The notes: generated by a model from the sequence alone, not told the origin. A stretch of DNA of 64,000 nt from Bacterioplanes sanyensis (GCF_014652515.1 NZ_BMYY01000002.1:62001-126000), one strand, 5' to 3'; positions 1 to 10,450 are shown, numbered from the stretch's first letter. A program made the numbers and translations.

Positions 1-1614
1 GCGGTTGTGTTTAGTTCCCGCTGCTCTGGTGCAGACCCCGCCCAGGCTGTTTTTAGTAAGGACGAAATTATCACGTCTAGCGGTGAAGTTGTTGTAACTT
101 ACGAGGCACGAGGTTGTCGCGATCAGGATGTTGTTACATTCCGATTGTATGACACAAGCGAAGAAGGTGGCGGTCGTACGGGAGATGCACTTCATACTGC
201 TACTACAGTGCTAACTGTTGAGCCACCTGAAACAGGTGCTATTGAGTTTGCTACAGCTGAGCCGAGCTCCATCTCTGTCTCTGGTATCGCTAACACGTCT
301 CTGCCTAAGCTTTCCCGTGTCACATTCCGTGTTCTAGATAACAATGCCAATCCGATTTCAGGTAAACAGGTTGACTTTGAACTGACTAATGCATCTGGTG
401 GGATCACTCTTTCCCTAGACAGTGCCGTCACTAATGAAGCTGGCGAAGCCTTCACTATCTTGCGCAGTGGAACATCACACGCCATTACGTCAGTCAAAGC
501 AACGACTACAACGAATGATGGCACTGTAATCAGCACTGAATCTGCACCTATTTCTGTTACAACCGGACTGCCGCGCCAAGATAAGTTTTCTATTAGTGCA
601 GAAGTGCTTAACCCTGGCGCGTACAACAAAGACAATGTTGAGGTGGGTATTACCGCCGCCGCCGCCGATGCATTGGGTAATCCGGTTCCGGATGGTACGC
701 AATTCAACTTCATTACTGAAAATGGCCGCATTGGTGGTGACTCCAACTCTGGTAGCTGTACGGTCAGCAATGGGGCAGGCTCTTGTTCGGTTACTTGGCG
801 TAGTAGTGGTATCAGACCTTTCTTTGAAGGAAGTCATCCAGATGGCTTGCAAACGGTGAATGAACGTATTGCGATGACAACCATTGTTGCTTATACGCTG
901 GGCGAAAGTGGTTTCACTGATCAGAATGCCAACTATTTGTATGATCCGGGCGAGCCATTTGTCTCGTGGCCGGAAGTCTATGTTGACGATAACTTTAATG
1001 GAGAAATTGATAAAGGTACCAACGGCAAGCCGGTTGAAGCTTTTATCGATATCGGCAATGTCGGAAGTTATGATGAAGCGCCGACAGTCTATCAGGGGGT
1101 TCAATGTACCCAAGCTGCGCGTGATCAGGGCCACTGCCCGCCGGGGTTGGTGCATGTGCGCGATAGCTTGCGTATAGTGCAATCTGTTTATGATAGCGTC
1201 GTTATAAGGTTTTTTTTCCAACGCAATGGCACTTGGACCGAGGTATCACCAAGGGAGATCAACTTGGAAGATGAGTTAGATGATGAGTCTAAGCGCGGTG
1301 TGTTTTATGTTGTGCTGCAAGATGCTAACGGCAATATTCCTGAGAGTGGCACCAGTTTGGCGGTAAGCGGTGAGGGTTATGAGGTGTTTGGTGCTTCAGG
1401 GGATGTTCCAAACACGATTGGTAAGTTGAGTGTTCCTGGCTTGCCGGCCTATGGTGCGGCTTATATTGTTCGGTACAAGCCGGAGCCGGATGCTGAGGGA
1501 GAGCGGAAAATTGAATTCACCGCCCCTTCTGGGTCAGGCGGATTGACAGCAAAAGAACGTTTAGATGGTACAGTTCCACCACCAGAAGACGAAGATGGCA
1601 ACAATACCCCGTGA
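1..1614 (+). CDS. Ig-like (invasin/Big_1-type) surface protein, 3' part
   Basis: The reading frame is open to the first base of the window, so this is the C-terminal ~537 residues of a longer protein; the in-frame GTG at 7 is probably not its start. Two bacterial Ig-like units can be read: one around 'SKLSRVTFRVLDNNANPISG'-like sequence (roughly residues 85-185) and one around 'DALGNPVPDGTQFNF' (roughly 195-300). These have the Big_1/invasin pattern of V.V...D..GNPV.G..V.F. After them come two Asp-rich loops, DQNANYLYDPGE and DDNFNGEID, which look like calcium-binding EF-hand or dockerin-type loops. Such domains normally sit on the cell surface or in the outer envelope. The tail is acidic (PPPEDEDGNN) with no LPXTG or autotransporter barrel. 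Function unknown; adhesion or cell-surface architecture is inferred from the domains only. Confidence 0.75.
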   Translation, partial: AVVFSSRCSGADPAQAVFSKDEIITSSGEVVVTYEARGCRDQDVVTFRLYDTSEEGGGRTGDALHTATTVLTVEPPETGAIEFATAEPSSISVSGIANTSLPKLSRVTFRVLDNNANPISGKQVDFELTNASGGITLSLDSAVTNEAGEAFTILRSGTSHAITSVKATTTTNDGTVISTESAPISVTTGLPRQDKFSISAEVLNPGAYNKDNVEVGITAAAADALGNPVPDGTQFNFITENGRIGGDSNSGSCTVSNGAGSCSVTWRSSGIRPFFEGSHPDGLQTVNERIAMTTIVAYTLGESGFTDQNANYLYDPGEPFVSWPEVYVDDNFNGEIDKGTNGKPVEAFIDIGNVGSYDEAPTVYQGVQCTQAARDQGHCPPGLVHVRDSLRIVQSVYDSVVIRFFFQRNGTWTEVSPREINLEDELDDESKRGVFYVVLQDANGNIPESGTSLAVSGEGYEVFGASGDVPNTIGKLSVPGLPAYGAAYIVRYKPEPDAEGERKIEFTAPSGSGGLTAKERLDGTVPPPEDEDGNNTP

Positions 1615-1641
1615 CATAGTTTGATACCGCCAATGGGAAAC

Positions 1642-1666
1642 AAACCCGGCTTCTGCCGGGTTTTTT
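1642..1666 (+). terminator. Rho-independent terminator after the Ig-domain gene
   Basis: Stem AAACCCGGC / GCCGGGTTT with a TTCT loop is followed by a run of T. It lies 28 bases after the stop codon and separates the Ig-domain gene from hemE. Confidence 0.9.
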
Positions 1667-1730
1667 GTGCCTGATTTTTACTGGGCTTTTGTTATAGTGG
1701 CAGCCATTTTGAACGACAAGCAGGATCAAC

Positions 1731-2801
1731 ATGGCCGAGCTGAAGAATGACCGTTTTCTGCGTGCGCTGCTAAAGCAGCCGGTAGACCGTACCCCTGTCT
1801 GGATGATGCGCCAGGCGGGGCGTTATTTGCCTGAGTACAAGGCAACACGCGCCCAAGCCGGCGATTTCATGTCGCTGTGCAAGAACCCTGAGCTGGCCTG
1901 TGAAGTGACGATTCAACCACTGGATCGCTTCCCGTTAGATGCTGCCATCTTGTTCTCTGATATTCTCACCATTCCTGATGCCATGGGCCTGGGCCTGTAT
2001 TTTGAAACCGGCGAAGGTCCGCGTTTTCGCAAAACCGTGCGCACCGCCGCAGACGCCGAAGCATTGCCTGTGGTCAATACTGCGCAAGACCTCAGCTATG
2101 TTACCGATGCAGTGAGCACGATCCGTCGCGAACTCAATGGCCGCGTGCCTTTGATTGGCTTCTCTGGTAGCCCTTGGACGCTGGCGACTTACATGGTGGA
2201 AGGCGGTTCGTCGAAGGATTTTCGCCATGTCAAAGCCATGATGTACAGCCAACCTGAGGTCATGCACCTGGTGTTGGATAAACTGGCACGCTCGGTGATT
2301 GATTATCTCAACGCACAAATTGAAGCCGGTGCACAGGCGGTGCAGATCTTCGACACCTGGGGCGGCAGTTTATCGGATGTGTGTTACCAAGAGTTCTCAC
2401 TCAAGTACATGCAGCAGATCGTGGCCGGCCTTAAGCGTGAGCACGAAGGTCGGCAGGTGCCGGTCATATTGTTCACCAAGGGCGGCGGCCAGTGGCTGGA
2501 AAGCATGGCAGCCACTGGCTGTGACGCCTTGGGGCTGGATTGGACCACGGATCTAGGTCAAGCTCGTCAGCGCGTTGGTAACCAGGTCGCATTGCAAGGC
2601 AACATGGACCCATCGGTTTTATACGCATCACCACAGGCCATTCGCGCAGAAGTGAAGCGCATTTTGGAGAGCTACGGCCAGGGTAGCGGCCATGTGTTTA
2701 ACTTGGGGCATGGTATTCACCAGTTCGTTGACCCCGAGCACGCCAAAGCCTTTGTTGAGGCAGTCACTGAACTTAGCCCGGCTTATCACAGCCAGAGCTG
2801 A
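1731..2801 (+). CDS. hemE: Uroporphyrinogen decarboxylase
   Basis: Cytosolic haem-pathway enzyme that removes the four acetate carboxyls of uroporphyrinogen III to give coproporphyrinogen III. The 356-residue length is standard for the family. Residues 27-36 carry the signature [10 protein letters not shown], whose arginines bind substrate carboxylates, and S76-D77 in ILFSDIL matches the catalytic Asp77 of the family. The second family signature is seen as [20 protein letters not shown] (about residues 144-163). The start is supported by AGGA a few bases upstream. It stands alone between the preceding terminator and the mrp operon; linkage to mrp is not shown. Confidence 0.97.
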   Translation: MAELKNDRFLRALLKQPVDRTPVWMMRQAGRYLPEYKATRAQAGDFMSLCKNPELACEVTIQPLDRFPLDAAILFSDILTIPDAMGLGLYFETGEGPRFRKTVRTAADAEALPVVNTAQDLSYVTDAVSTIRRELNGRVPLIGFSGSPWTLATYMVEGGSSKDFRHVKAMMYSQPEVMHLVLDKLARSVIDYLNAQIEAGAQAVQIFDTWGGSLSDVCYQEFSLKYMQQIVAGLKREHEGRQVPVILFTKGGGQWLESMAATGCDALGLDWTTDLGQARQRVGNQVALQGNMDPSVLYASPQAIRAEVKRILESYGQGSGHVFNLGHGIHQFVDPEHAKAFVEAVTELSPAYHSQS

Positions 2802-2974
2802 GTCCCTTTCTGATCATTTGTTCAGCGGTGTCTGTGTGGCATCGCTGATCACACTGTTTGTAGCCTTGCCCTTGCTGTGAGATAAAGCGACGCTATTATT
2901 CTGTGTATTATGATTGTCAGTTATAAACAGGGGCCGCTAGTGCCCGTTCACTTTTTGTTTCTGGGTGCTTGTTC

Positions 2975-5773
2975 ATGAATCTGTTGTGGATTCCCCTTTT
3001 GCCTTTGCTAGGTACGCTGGTTCCGTTGCTGACAACGCGCTGGGAGCGCAGTCAATCAGCGGCTTTGACCGCGGTCGCGCCGGCTATTTCTTTGGTATTG
3101 GTGCTGCTGTGCATTCCTGATGTGTTTAATCAGCAAACGCTGCAAGTGAGTTACCCGTGGGTGCCGCAACTCGGGCTGAACTTGTCCTTCCATTTGGATG
3201 GTTTGGGGCTGCTGTTCAGCTTGCTGATTCTCGGCATTGGCTTGCTGGTGATCTTGTACGCTCGCTATTACTTATCTGAGAAAGATCATATGGGGCGTTT
3301 TTACGCCTACTTGATCCTATTTATGACCGCCATGCTGGGCATTGTGCTGTCCAATAATTTGATCCAGCTGTGGTTTTTTTGGGAGCTGACCAGCATCAGC
3401 TCCTTCTTGCTGATCAGCTTCTGGAGCGATAAAACCGAAGCCCGTAAAGGCGCTCGCATGGCGTTGACCATCACTGGCGCAGGCGGGCTGGCATTGTTGG
3501 CCGGTTTGATTTTGCTGGGCGAAGTGGCTGGCAGCTACAACCTCAGCGAAGTGCTGCAACGCGGTGACTTGATTCGTGCCAGCGATGCTTATCCGGCCAT
3601 TATGGTGTTGGTATTGATTGGCGCCTTCACCAAGTCGGCCCAGTTTCCATTTCATTTCTGGCTGCCTCATGCCATGGCGGCGCCGACTCCGGTCAGCGCG
3701 TATTTGCATTCGGCCACCATGGTCAAAGCCGGCGTGTTTTTGATGGCGCGTTTTTATCCGGTACTGGCACAGTCGGATTTGTGGTTTATCACGGTCTCGC
3801 TGGTAGGCTTATCGACGTTGTTGGTCGGTGCTTACACGGCACTGTTTAAGCACGATTTAAAGGGCTTGTTGGCTTACTCCACCATCAGTCACCTGGGTTT
3901 GATTACGCTGCTGTTTGGTTTAAATACCCAGCTGGCAGCCATTGCCGCCGTCTTTCATATCATTAACCACGCCGTGTTTAAGGCATCATTGTTTATGGCG
4001 GCGGGTATCATCGATCACGAATCCGGCTCGCGCGATATGCGCCAACTCAACGGCTTGTGGAAGTACATGCCTTACACCGCCACGCTGGCGATGGTGGCTG
4101 CGGCGTCGATGGCCGGTGTGCCCTTGTTGAACGGCTTTTTATCGAAAGAAATGCTGTTTGCCGAGACTTTGCATCAGTCGACCTTTGGCTCACTTTCTTG
4201 GGTGATTCCGATCATGGCCACCATCGGTGGTGCGTTGGCCGTGGCCTATTCGCTGCGCTTTATTCACGACGTGTTTTTTAACGGTGAGCCCATTAACTTA
4301 CCCAAAACACCGCATGAGCCACCTCGTTACATGAGAGTCCCAGTTGAGGTGTTGGTGGTGCTGTGTTTGTTGGTTGGCATTGTGCCTGAATGGAGTGTCG
4401 GTGAGTTGCTACGCGCAGCGGCCGGTGCTGTGTTAGGGCAAACGTTACCAGCCTTTAGTTTGTCGATCTGGCATGGCTTTAATTTGCCGCTGCTGATGAG
4501 TGCGCTGGCGGTGCTTGGCGGTGGTTGGTTGTATTACAACCGTGGCCATTTGTTTGCGTTTCAGGATCAGTTTGTCGAATGGGACGCCAAACTTGAGTTT
4601 GAGCGTAACATTCAGCGCATCACCACCGCCGCAGCGCGCTTTACTGAATGGTTTGATAACGGCTCGCTGCAACGCTACGCCTTTGCTTTGGTCGTTATGG
4701 CGTTGGTGTTCGCCGGTTCACCAATGTTAGAGCTGGAGGTGGCGTTAGGTTCTAGGCCGGAGCAACCGCTCAACTGGGCGGTAATTGCCGCTGCCGCCAT
4801 GCTGATTATTGGCACCATCACGACGGTGGTATTCAGTCACCGGCGTTTATTGGCGCTGGTGTTGATTTCCATCGTCGGTTTGATTGTTTCTATTACCTTT
4901 GCTTATTTCTCCGCTCCGGACTTGGCGCTCACTCAGCTGTCGGTTGAAGTGGTGACCATCATTTTGTTCTTATTGGCGCTGTTCTTTTTGCCGCAACACG
5001 CCAGCTTGCGCGACTCACCACCGCAACGCATCGTGCGGGATCTAACCATAGCGTCATTGGTGGGAGCGGTAGTGGGCACGCTGTGCTACGCCATTATCAC
5101 CCGGCCATTTGAAAGCATTTCGAGCTTCTTTATTGCCAACAGCAAGACCGGTGGCGGCGGCACCAATGTGGTCAACGTCATTTTGGTGGATTTCCGTGGC
5201 TACGACACCTTGGGTGAAATTGCCGTGCTGGGTATTGCCGCGCTGGGCATCTTTAAGCTGCTGGCTGGGATGCGCTTGTTTGTGCCTGCCAGTGATTATC
5301 GTGGCCGCCCTTGGTCAGAAGATAAGCATCCCATCATGCTGAAAAAAGTGTCGCAGGCACTGTTACCGCTGGCTTTGCTGATTTCTGCGTATATCTTCCT
5401 GCGCGGTCATAACTTGCCGGGCGGTGGCTTCATCGCCGGCTTGGTCACCGCGATCGCTTTGATTCAGCAATACATTGCTCATGGTGTGGATTGGGTAAAA
5501 GAACGCGGCGTCTCTGGTTACCACGGCATCATTGCCGTCGGTTTGTTGATTGCGGTGCTTACCGGCATGGGCAGCTGGTTGTTTGAGCGGCCATTCATGA
5601 CCACCTGGTTTGAATACTTTAAATGGCCGGTGGTGGGGAAATTTGAACTGGCCAGCGCCATGCTGTTCGATCTGGGCGTTTATTTAACCGTGATCGGCGC
5701 CACCCTGTTAATTTTGGCAAACCTCGGCAAGCTGACGACCAGTGAGCGGCCGAAAGCAGGAGTTTCTGACTGA
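2975..5773 (+). CDS. mrpA: Na+/H+ antiporter subunit A (MrpA with fused MrpB domain)
   Basis: Largest subunit of the Mrp (Mnh/Pha/Sha) multisubunit cation/proton antiporter in the inner membrane. The protein has 932 residues from the ATG at 2975; a TTG six bases earlier is also in frame, but ATG and the MNLLWIPLL start are preferred. The N-terminal two thirds is related to complex I NuoL: E137 in [10 protein letters not shown]220 in [15 protein letters not shown] and K251 in SATMVKAG match the proton-path residues of the family. The C-terminal third (from about residue 760, [20 protein letters not shown]) is the MrpB domain, fused here as in many Gram-negative homologues. It overlaps mrpC by one base (TGATG). 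The complex uses the proton motive force to export Na+ and supports pH and salt tolerance. Confidence 0.95.
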   Translation: MNLLWIPLLPLLGTLVPLLTTRWERSQSAALTAVAPAISLVLVLLCIPDVFNQQTLQVSYPWVPQLGLNLSFHLDGLGLLFSLLILGIGLLVILYARYYLSEKDHMGRFYAYLILFMTAMLGIVLSNNLIQLWFFWELTSISSFLLISFWSDKTEARKGARMALTITGAGGLALLAGLILLGEVAGSYNLSEVLQRGDLIRASDAYPAIMVLVLIGAFTKSAQFPFHFWLPHAMAAPTPVSAYLHSATMVKAGVFLMARFYPVLAQSDLWFITVSLVGLSTLLVGAYTALFKHDLKGLLAYSTISHLGLITLLFGLNTQLAAIAAVFHIINHAVFKASLFMAAGIIDHESGSRDMRQLNGLWKYMPYTATLAMVAAASMAGVPLLNGFLSKEMLFAETLHQSTFGSLSWVIPIMATIGGALAVAYSLRFIHDVFFNGEPINLPKTPHEPPRYMRVPVEVLVVLCLLVGIVPEWSVGELLRAAAGAVLGQTLPAFSLSIWHGFNLPLLMSALAVLGGGWLYYNRGHLFAFQDQFVEWDAKLEFERNIQRITTAAARFTEWFDNGSLQRYAFALVVMALVFAGSPMLELEVALGSRPEQPLNWAVIAAAAMLIIGTITTVVFSHRRLLALVLISIVGLIVSITFAYFSAPDLALTQLSVEVVTIILFLLALFFLPQHASLRDSPPQRIVRDLTIASLVGAVVGTLCYAIITRPFESISSFFIANSKTGGGGTNVVNVILVDFRGYDTLGEIAVLGIAALGIFKLLAGMRLFVPASDYRGRPWSEDKHPIMLKKVSQALLPLALLISAYIFLRGHNLPGGGFIAGLVTAIALIQQYIAHGVDWVKERGVSGYHGIIAVGLLIAVLTGMGSWLFERPFMTTWFEYFKWPVVGKFELASAMLFDLGVYLTVIGATLLILANLGKLTTSERPKAGVSD

Positions 5774-6135
5774 TGGAAACCGTGTATGCAATTTGCGTCG
5801 GGGTACTGACCACCGGCGGTGTTTATTTAGTGATGCGCAGTCATACCTTTTCTGTGGTGCTGGGGCTGACGCTGCTGTCCTACGCGGTGAACTTATTTTT
5901 GTTTGCCTCTGGGCGCTTGGTGGTCAATCAGCCTGCAATTTTGGGCCAGAGTGCCAACCCTGCTGACCCACTTCCGCAAGCGCTGGTGTTAACCGCCATT
6001 GTGATCGGGTTTGCCATGACCGCGTTTGCCTTGATTTTGGCACTGCGAGCGCGTTCTGACTTGGGCAATGACCAAGTGGATGGGCGAGTACGTGACGACG
6101 TACTGAATAAGCGTAAAAAGTCGCAAGGAGAATAG
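5773..6135 (+). CDS. mrpC: Na+/H+ antiporter subunit C
   Basis: 120-residue membrane protein related to complex I NuoK, with three predicted helices: about residues 3-22, 27-48 and 72-98. It includes the conserved segment ADPLPQALVLTAIVIGFAMT near the third helix. The ATG shares its first base with the last base of the mrpA stop codon, so translation is probably coupled. It interacts with the A and D antiporter-like subunits in the Mrp complex. Confidence 0.95.
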   Translation: METVYAICVGVLTTGGVYLVMRSHTFSVVLGLTLLSYAVNLFLFASGRLVVNQPAILGQSANPADPLPQALVLTAIVIGFAMTAFALILALRARSDLGNDQVDGRVRDDVLNKRKKSQGE

Positions 6136-6138
6136 TCG

Positions 6139-7647
6139 GTGGCACTGGCAGATCATTTGATTTTTTTACCCGTGCTGTTGCCGCTGTTGGCAGGCATTGT
6201 GCTGCTGCTGCCGCCGTTCCACGATAATCTGGAACGTCAACGCCCCTTTGTGATGGCGGTTAACTTAGCATTACTGCTGGTTGCTGCCCTGCTGTTGGGC
6301 AAAGCGTTGCAGGCGCCATCGGTGTACCTGTTAGGCAATTGGCAGCCACCGTTTGGTATTTTATTGGTAGCCGATCAGCTCGCCAGCTTGATGCTGGTAT
6401 TAACCGCCATTTTGGCCATGACCACGCACTGGTACGCGAGCGCAGGCGATGACGGCCGCGGGCCGTTTTTCCAGCCGTTGTTTATGTTTCAGGTGATGGG
6501 CATCAATGGCGCGTTTTTAACCGCCGATGCTTTTAACTTGTTCGTTTTCTTTGAAGTATTGCTGATCGCTTCGTATGCCTTGCTGATTCATGGCGGCGGT
6601 AAGCACCGGACTCAGGCCGCGGTGCATTATGTGCTGCTGAATTTAATTGGCTCGGCATTTTTCCTGATTGGCTTGGGCATTTTGTACGCCAGCTTTGGTA
6701 CTTTGAACCTGCCGGATATGGCAGAAAAAGCCAGCCAGCTAAGCCCAGACAATGTCATTTTAGCGAAGGCCGGTGGCTTATTATTGCTGTTGGTGTTTGG
6801 CCTCAAATCGGCCATGTTGCCGCTGCATTTTTGGCTGGTGCGGACTTACTCCATGACCTCTGCGCCGGTGGCAGCCTTGTTTGCCATCATGACCAAAGTG
6901 GGGATTTACAGCATATGGCGCGTGCACACCGCTGTTTTTGGCGATCAGGCCGGAGCTCTGAGTGGGCTGGCGTCGGATTGGCTGTGGGTATTAGGCATTT
7001 TAACCATTGCCGTGGGGGCGATCGCAGCACTGGCTAGCCAGACATTAAAAACATTAACCGCCAATTTGGTGGTGGTCTCGGCAGGCACGTTGCTGATCAG
7101 CATCGCCATTGGCACACCCGAGGCAATGGGGGCGGCTATTTATTATTTGCTGCACAGCACCTTGATGACGGCCGCGCTGTTTTTACTGGCCGGTATGATT
7201 CAGGAGCAGCGCGGTCAGGCTCAAGATCGCTTTGTCCGTGCTAAGCCATTGCCTCAAGCTGTGCCTCTGGGCATTGCGTTTTTCGTCGTGGCCATGGCCG
7301 TGGTGGGAATGCCTCCCTTATCTGGCTTTTTGGGCAAAGTGTGGCTGTTGCAAGCGTCGGCGGATAGCGTTCATGTGGCGTGGGTATGGTCGGCGATTTT
7401 GTTATCCGGTTTGGTGGCCTTGGTGGTGTTCTCTCGTGCCGGCACCAGCATTTTCTGGCGTGTTCAAGGGCAAGCTGGGGCTGAGATTAAAGCCCACAAC
7501 TTGCAGTGGCTGGCGTTGTCGAGCTTATTAATGTTGGCGGTATTGATGGTGGTGTTTGCTGGCCCTATTACGGAGTTGAGCAACAGCGCCGCTGAAGAAC
7601 TGTTTAACGGCCTGACGCTGTCGCAGGTAGTGGAGGTACAACCATGA
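6139..7647 (+). CDS. mrpD: Na+/H+ antiporter subunit D
   Basis: 502-residue integral membrane subunit related to NuoM/NuoN. E139 in FNLFVFFEV and K223 in GLKSAMLPLHFW match the essential Glu and Lys of the MrpD proton path. The start codon is GTG at 6139, fixed by AAGGAG at 6125-6130 eight bases upstream and by its position three bases after the mrpC stop. The end overlaps mrpE by four bases (ATGA). Confidence 0.95.
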   Translation: MALADHLIFLPVLLPLLAGIVLLLPPFHDNLERQRPFVMAVNLALLLVAALLLGKALQAPSVYLLGNWQPPFGILLVADQLASLMLVLTAILAMTTHWYASAGDDGRGPFFQPLFMFQVMGINGAFLTADAFNLFVFFEVLLIASYALLIHGGGKHRTQAAVHYVLLNLIGSAFFLIGLGILYASFGTLNLPDMAEKASQLSPDNVILAKAGGLLLLLVFGLKSAMLPLHFWLVRTYSMTSAPVAALFAIMTKVGIYSIWRVHTAVFGDQAGALSGLASDWLWVLGILTIAVGAIAALASQTLKTLTANLVVVSAGTLLISIAIGTPEAMGAAIYYLLHSTLMTAALFLLAGMIQEQRGQAQDRFVRAKPLPQAVPLGIAFFVVAMAVVGMPPLSGFLGKVWLLQASADSVHVAWVWSAILLSGLVALVVFSRAGTSIFWRVQGQAGAEIKAHNLQWLALSSLLMLAVLMVVFAGPITELSNSAAEELFNGLTLSQVVEVQP

Positions 7648-8132
7648 TTCGGCGCATATTTCCGATGCCGGTGCACAGTTTGTTGTTGTGGTTGGTGTGG
7701 TTGTTATTAAACGACTTCAGTGCCGGCCATATCGTGCTTGGCGGGCTGTTGGCTTGGGGCATTGCTTTGGTGGCGTCGCCTTTTACTTCGGCGCAAACCA
7801 AGGTGGTTCGACCGCTGCTGATTCCGGTGTATTTTGCCGTGCTGTTGTGGGATATCTTGATCTCAAACTTGGACGTGGCTCGCCGGGTCATGGGTCCTAA
7901 TCGCTCACTGCGGCCGGGCTTTGTGGCATTGCCGTTGGATATTACCGGCGATTTTCCCCAAACGGCATTGGCCAGTACCATTTCATTAACGCCGGGCACG
8001 GTCAGTGTGGATTTATCCAGCGATCGGCGTTGGTTGTATATTCATGTGCTGCACTTGGATGATGAAGCCGAGTTGATTGCTTCCATTAAACAGGGGTACG
8101 AGCGTCGCTTGCGGGAGATTTTTGCATGCTAG
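7644..8132 (+). CDS. mrpE: Na+/H+ antiporter subunit E
   Basis: 162 residues. Two closely spaced helices in the first ~60 residues (HSLLLWLVWLLLNDFSAGHI and the next hydrophobic stretch) are followed by a soluble domain with SLTPGTVSVDLS, the conserved TPGT segment of MrpE. It overlaps mrpD by ATGA and mrpF by seven bases, typical of a tightly coupled Mrp operon. It is needed for assembly or activity of the complex rather than for transport itself, by family knowledge. Confidence 0.95.
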   Translation: MIRRIFPMPVHSLLLWLVWLLLNDFSAGHIVLGGLLAWGIALVASPFTSAQTKVVRPLLIPVYFAVLLWDILISNLDVARRVMGPNRSLRPGFVALPLDITGDFPQTALASTISLTPGTVSVDLSSDRRWLYIHVLHLDDEAELIASIKQGYERRLREIFAC

Positions 8133-8395
8133 AACTGGCCATGAAAATCACGGCGGGCATGGTGTTGGTGGCGATGGCCCTGAATGTGTGGCGGCTGTTG
8201 CTAGGGCCGAGCATCCCGGATCGCATCCTGGCCCTCGATACCCTGTACATCAACAGCATCGCCCTGATTATTTTATTGGGTATTTATAACTTGTCGGCGC
8301 TGTATTACGAGGGGGCGCTGCTGATTGCCATGCTCGGTTTTGTCAGCACGGCCGCGCTGTGCAAATACCTGCTACGTGGCGATATCATCGAGTAA
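8126..8395 (+). CDS. mrpF: Na+/H+ antiporter subunit F
   Basis: Small 89-residue membrane subunit with three helices. The conserved RLLLGPSIPDRILALDT region after helix 1 is the MrpF signature. The ATG at 8126 lies inside the end of mrpE, and the stop is three bases before the mrpG start. Confidence 0.95.
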   Translation: MLELAMKITAGMVLVAMALNVWRLLLGPSIPDRILALDTLYINSIALIILLGIYNLSALYYEGALLIAMLGFVSTAALCKYLLRGDIIE

Positions 8396-8398
8396 TGT

Positions 8399-8782
8399 AT
8401 GACTGAGTGGATTGAAATATTGGTGTCTGTACTGCTGATTATTGGCGGTACTTTTATCGTTATCGGCTCCTTTGGCTTGGCCAAGCTGCCGGATTTTTAC
8501 ACCCGCTTGCACGCTCCGACCAAGGCCACTACGCTGGGCATTGGCTCGGTGCTTATGGCCTCTATGGTGGTGCACACCATTAATGATGGCAGTGTGAGCA
8601 TTCATGAGGTGGTGATCAGCCTGTTTTTATTTATCACCGCTCCTATTTCTGCGCATATGTTGTCGAAGGCGGCGTTGCACCGTCGGGTTGAGCATTTGCA
8701 AAGCAGCCTTTCTAGCCACAACCGCGATAAAGCTGCACGCCAGTTGCCTGGCGATGCTGAGTTGGACGCTGACGCCGATTAA
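8399..8782 (+). CDS. mrpG: Na+/H+ antiporter subunit G
   Basis: 127 residues with three membrane helices in the first ~95. GLAKLPDFYTRLHAPTKATT is the MrpG family signature. A basic/acidic hydrophilic tail (residues ~97-127) follows. It is the last gene of the mrpA(B)CDEFG operon; its stop codon is immediately followed by a long compound hairpin. Confidence 0.95.
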   Translation: MTEWIEILVSVLLIIGGTFIVIGSFGLAKLPDFYTRLHAPTKATTLGIGSVLMASMVVHTINDGSVSIHEVVISLFLFITAPISAHMLSKAALHRRVEHLQSSLSSHNRDKAARQLPGDAELDADAD

Positions 8783-8846
8783 GGCACCTCTGGCGCTCCA
8801 GAGCGGGCTCTGAATTATTCAGATGTGCCTTAAAGAGGTGCCTTTT
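8781..8846 (+). terminator. Compound stem-loop terminator of the mrp operon
   Basis: A perfect 11-base inverted repeat, AAGGCACCTCT (8781-8791) and AGAGGTGCCTT (8834-8844), encloses two smaller inverted repeats: CAGAGC/GCTCTG (8800-8813) and TCTGAA/TTCAGA (8811-8825), which compete for the same bases. TTTT follows the outer stem. The outer stem starts in the mrpG stop codon. It separates mrpG from the convergent radA. Confidence 0.6.
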
Positions 8847-8871
8847 GATCGGTGCCTTAATAATAAGCGCC

Positions 8872-10233
8872 TTAAATCAGTTCAATGGCCTGCTGCAGGG
8901 TGTCTACGCCCTGCACTTGCATGCCTTCAATCGGTTGTTTCGGCATGTTGGCTTTGGGCACAATGGCGCGGCGAAAACCGTGCTTCGCGGCTTCTTTAAT
9001 GCGCTCCTGGCCAGACGGCACGGGGCGAATTTCACCTGATAACCCGACCTCGCCAAAGACGATCAACTCCTGCGGCAGTGGCTGATTGCGAAAGCTCGAC
9101 AAGGCCGCCAACAGCAGCGCTAAATCGGCGCTGGTTTCACTGACCTTAACGCCGCCCACCACGTTGACGTACACATCTTGGTCGCCAAAATGAATGCCGC
9201 CGTGGCGATGCATCGCCGCCAGCAACAGGTTTAAGCGGTTTTGATCGAGGCCCACGGCCACGCGTTTGGGATGACCGAAATGACTGTCGTCGACCAGGGC
9301 CTGAATTTCTACCAATAATGGCCGTGTGCCTTCCCACACCACCATCACCACGCTGCCCGGGGCTGGGTCTTCACCACGGCTAAGAAAAATAGAACTGGGG
9401 TTTTTGACTTCTTTTAGGCCACTGTCGAGCATGGCGAATACGCCCAACTCGTTAATGGCACCAAAGCGGTTTTTAATGCCGCGCAAGGTGCGAAAGCGGC
9501 TGTCGTTGCCGCCTTCCAGCATGATGGAGCAGTCAATCATATGCTCGAGTACCTTCGGGCCGGCAAGGGTGCCATCTTTGGTGACATGACCCACCAGCAG
9601 CAACACGGTGTCGGTTTGCTTGGCGTAGCGGGTTAAGTGGGCGGCACTTTCTCGTACTTGCGACACGCTGCCCGGCGCCGATTCAATGCCGTCTAAGTGC
9701 ATGACTTGAATCGAGTCAATGACCACGACTTTGGGCCGTTGTTGCTGCAACGTGCTGGTCAGCTGCTCGACGTTGGTTTCGCTGAGCAAGTGCAAGCGAT
9801 CCATGGGCAAGCCTAAGCGCTTGGCGCGCCGTGCAACTTGTTGCAAGCTTTCTTCGCCCGTGACGTATAAGGCTGGCATTTGTCCAGCCAGATAACACAT
9901 CACCTGCAACAGTAAGGTCGATTTACCGGCCCCTGGGTGGCCGCCAATTAAAATGGCTGAGCCGGGTACCAAGCCGCCGCCTAATACGCGATCCAGCTCT
10001 TGCATACCGCTGCCAAAGCGCGGCACTTCATTTAAATCAACTTGATCCAGCCGGGTCAGCTGTTGCGGTGCACCGGCATAGCCGCCTCGGGCCGTGCTGG
10101 TAGCGCTGCGCGCTGCCGACACCACAAATTCTTGTAGCGTGTTCCAGGCGCCGCAACCTGCACATTGCCCCTGCCACTTGCTGTGGTCGGCGCCACAATC
10201 GCTGCATACGTAGGCGGTTTTCTTTTTGGCCAT
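8872..10233 (-). CDS. radA: DNA repair/recombination protein RadA
   Basis: 453-residue RecA-family helicase that promotes branch migration during recombination. The N-terminal zinc finger uses C10/C13/C24/C27. The Walker A motif is GGHPGAGKS at 97-105, the RadA-specific KNRFG motif is at 254-258, and a C-terminal Lon-protease-like domain has a GEVGLSGEIRPV segment. The frame is open to 10329, but ATG at 10233 gives the usual MAKKKTAYVCSDCG start and has AGGAA seven bases upstream. It runs convergently to the mrp operon and divergently from metY. Confidence 0.97.
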   Translation of the reverse strand: MAKKKTAYVCSDCGADHSKWQGQCAGCGAWNTLQEFVVSAARSATSTARGGYAGAPQQLTRLDQVDLNEVPRFGSGMQELDRVLGGGLVPGSAILIGGHPGAGKSTLLLQVMCYLAGQMPALYVTGEESLQQVARRAKRLGLPMDRLHLLSETNVEQLTSTLQQQRPKVVVIDSIQVMHLDGIESAPGSVSQVRESAAHLTRYAKQTDTVLLLVGHVTKDGTLAGPKVLEHMIDCSIMLEGGNDSRFRTLRGIKNRFGAINELGVFAMLDSGLKEVKNPSSIFLSRGEDPAPGSVVMVVWEGTRPLLVEIQALVDDSHFGHPKRVAVGLDQNRLNLLLAAMHRHGGIHFGDQDVYVNVVGGVKVSETSADLALLLAALSSFRNQPLPQELIVFGEVGLSGEIRPVPSGQERIKEAAKHGFRRAIVPKANMPKQPIEGMQVQGVDTLQQAIELI

Positions 10234-10353
10234 GCTTAGCTTTCCTGAGAAGTTGGCAGATTCACAGAGGAGACGCTCGCGGGCGATACTTCTTCCTACC
10301 GAGCGCAACCGAATGGTTTCAGCAGCCATTAGTTTACGTGAGCCATACCTTCC

Positions 10354-10383
10354 TTGACACGCCTGCTTGTTTAGCGCTTCTTA
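10354..10383 (+). promoter_or_regulatory. Candidate promoter of metY
   Basis: TTGACA at 10354-10359 is a perfect -35 box; the best -10 at an acceptable distance is TTCTTA (10378-10383, spacer 18), which is poor. It lies in the divergent radA/metY intergenic region, 70 bases before the metY start. Confidence 0.3.
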
Positions 10384-10450
10384 ATTCTAAGAGCTTTGAT
10401 ACACTGGTCGGCGCTTTGCCAATCGTTTCTCACTACAAGGGCTGTGCATT

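Noticed and set aside
490-1221. 243-codon open frame antisense to the Ig-domain gene
   Set aside because: Shadow of the real frame on the plus strand, which has domain-like sequence throughout.
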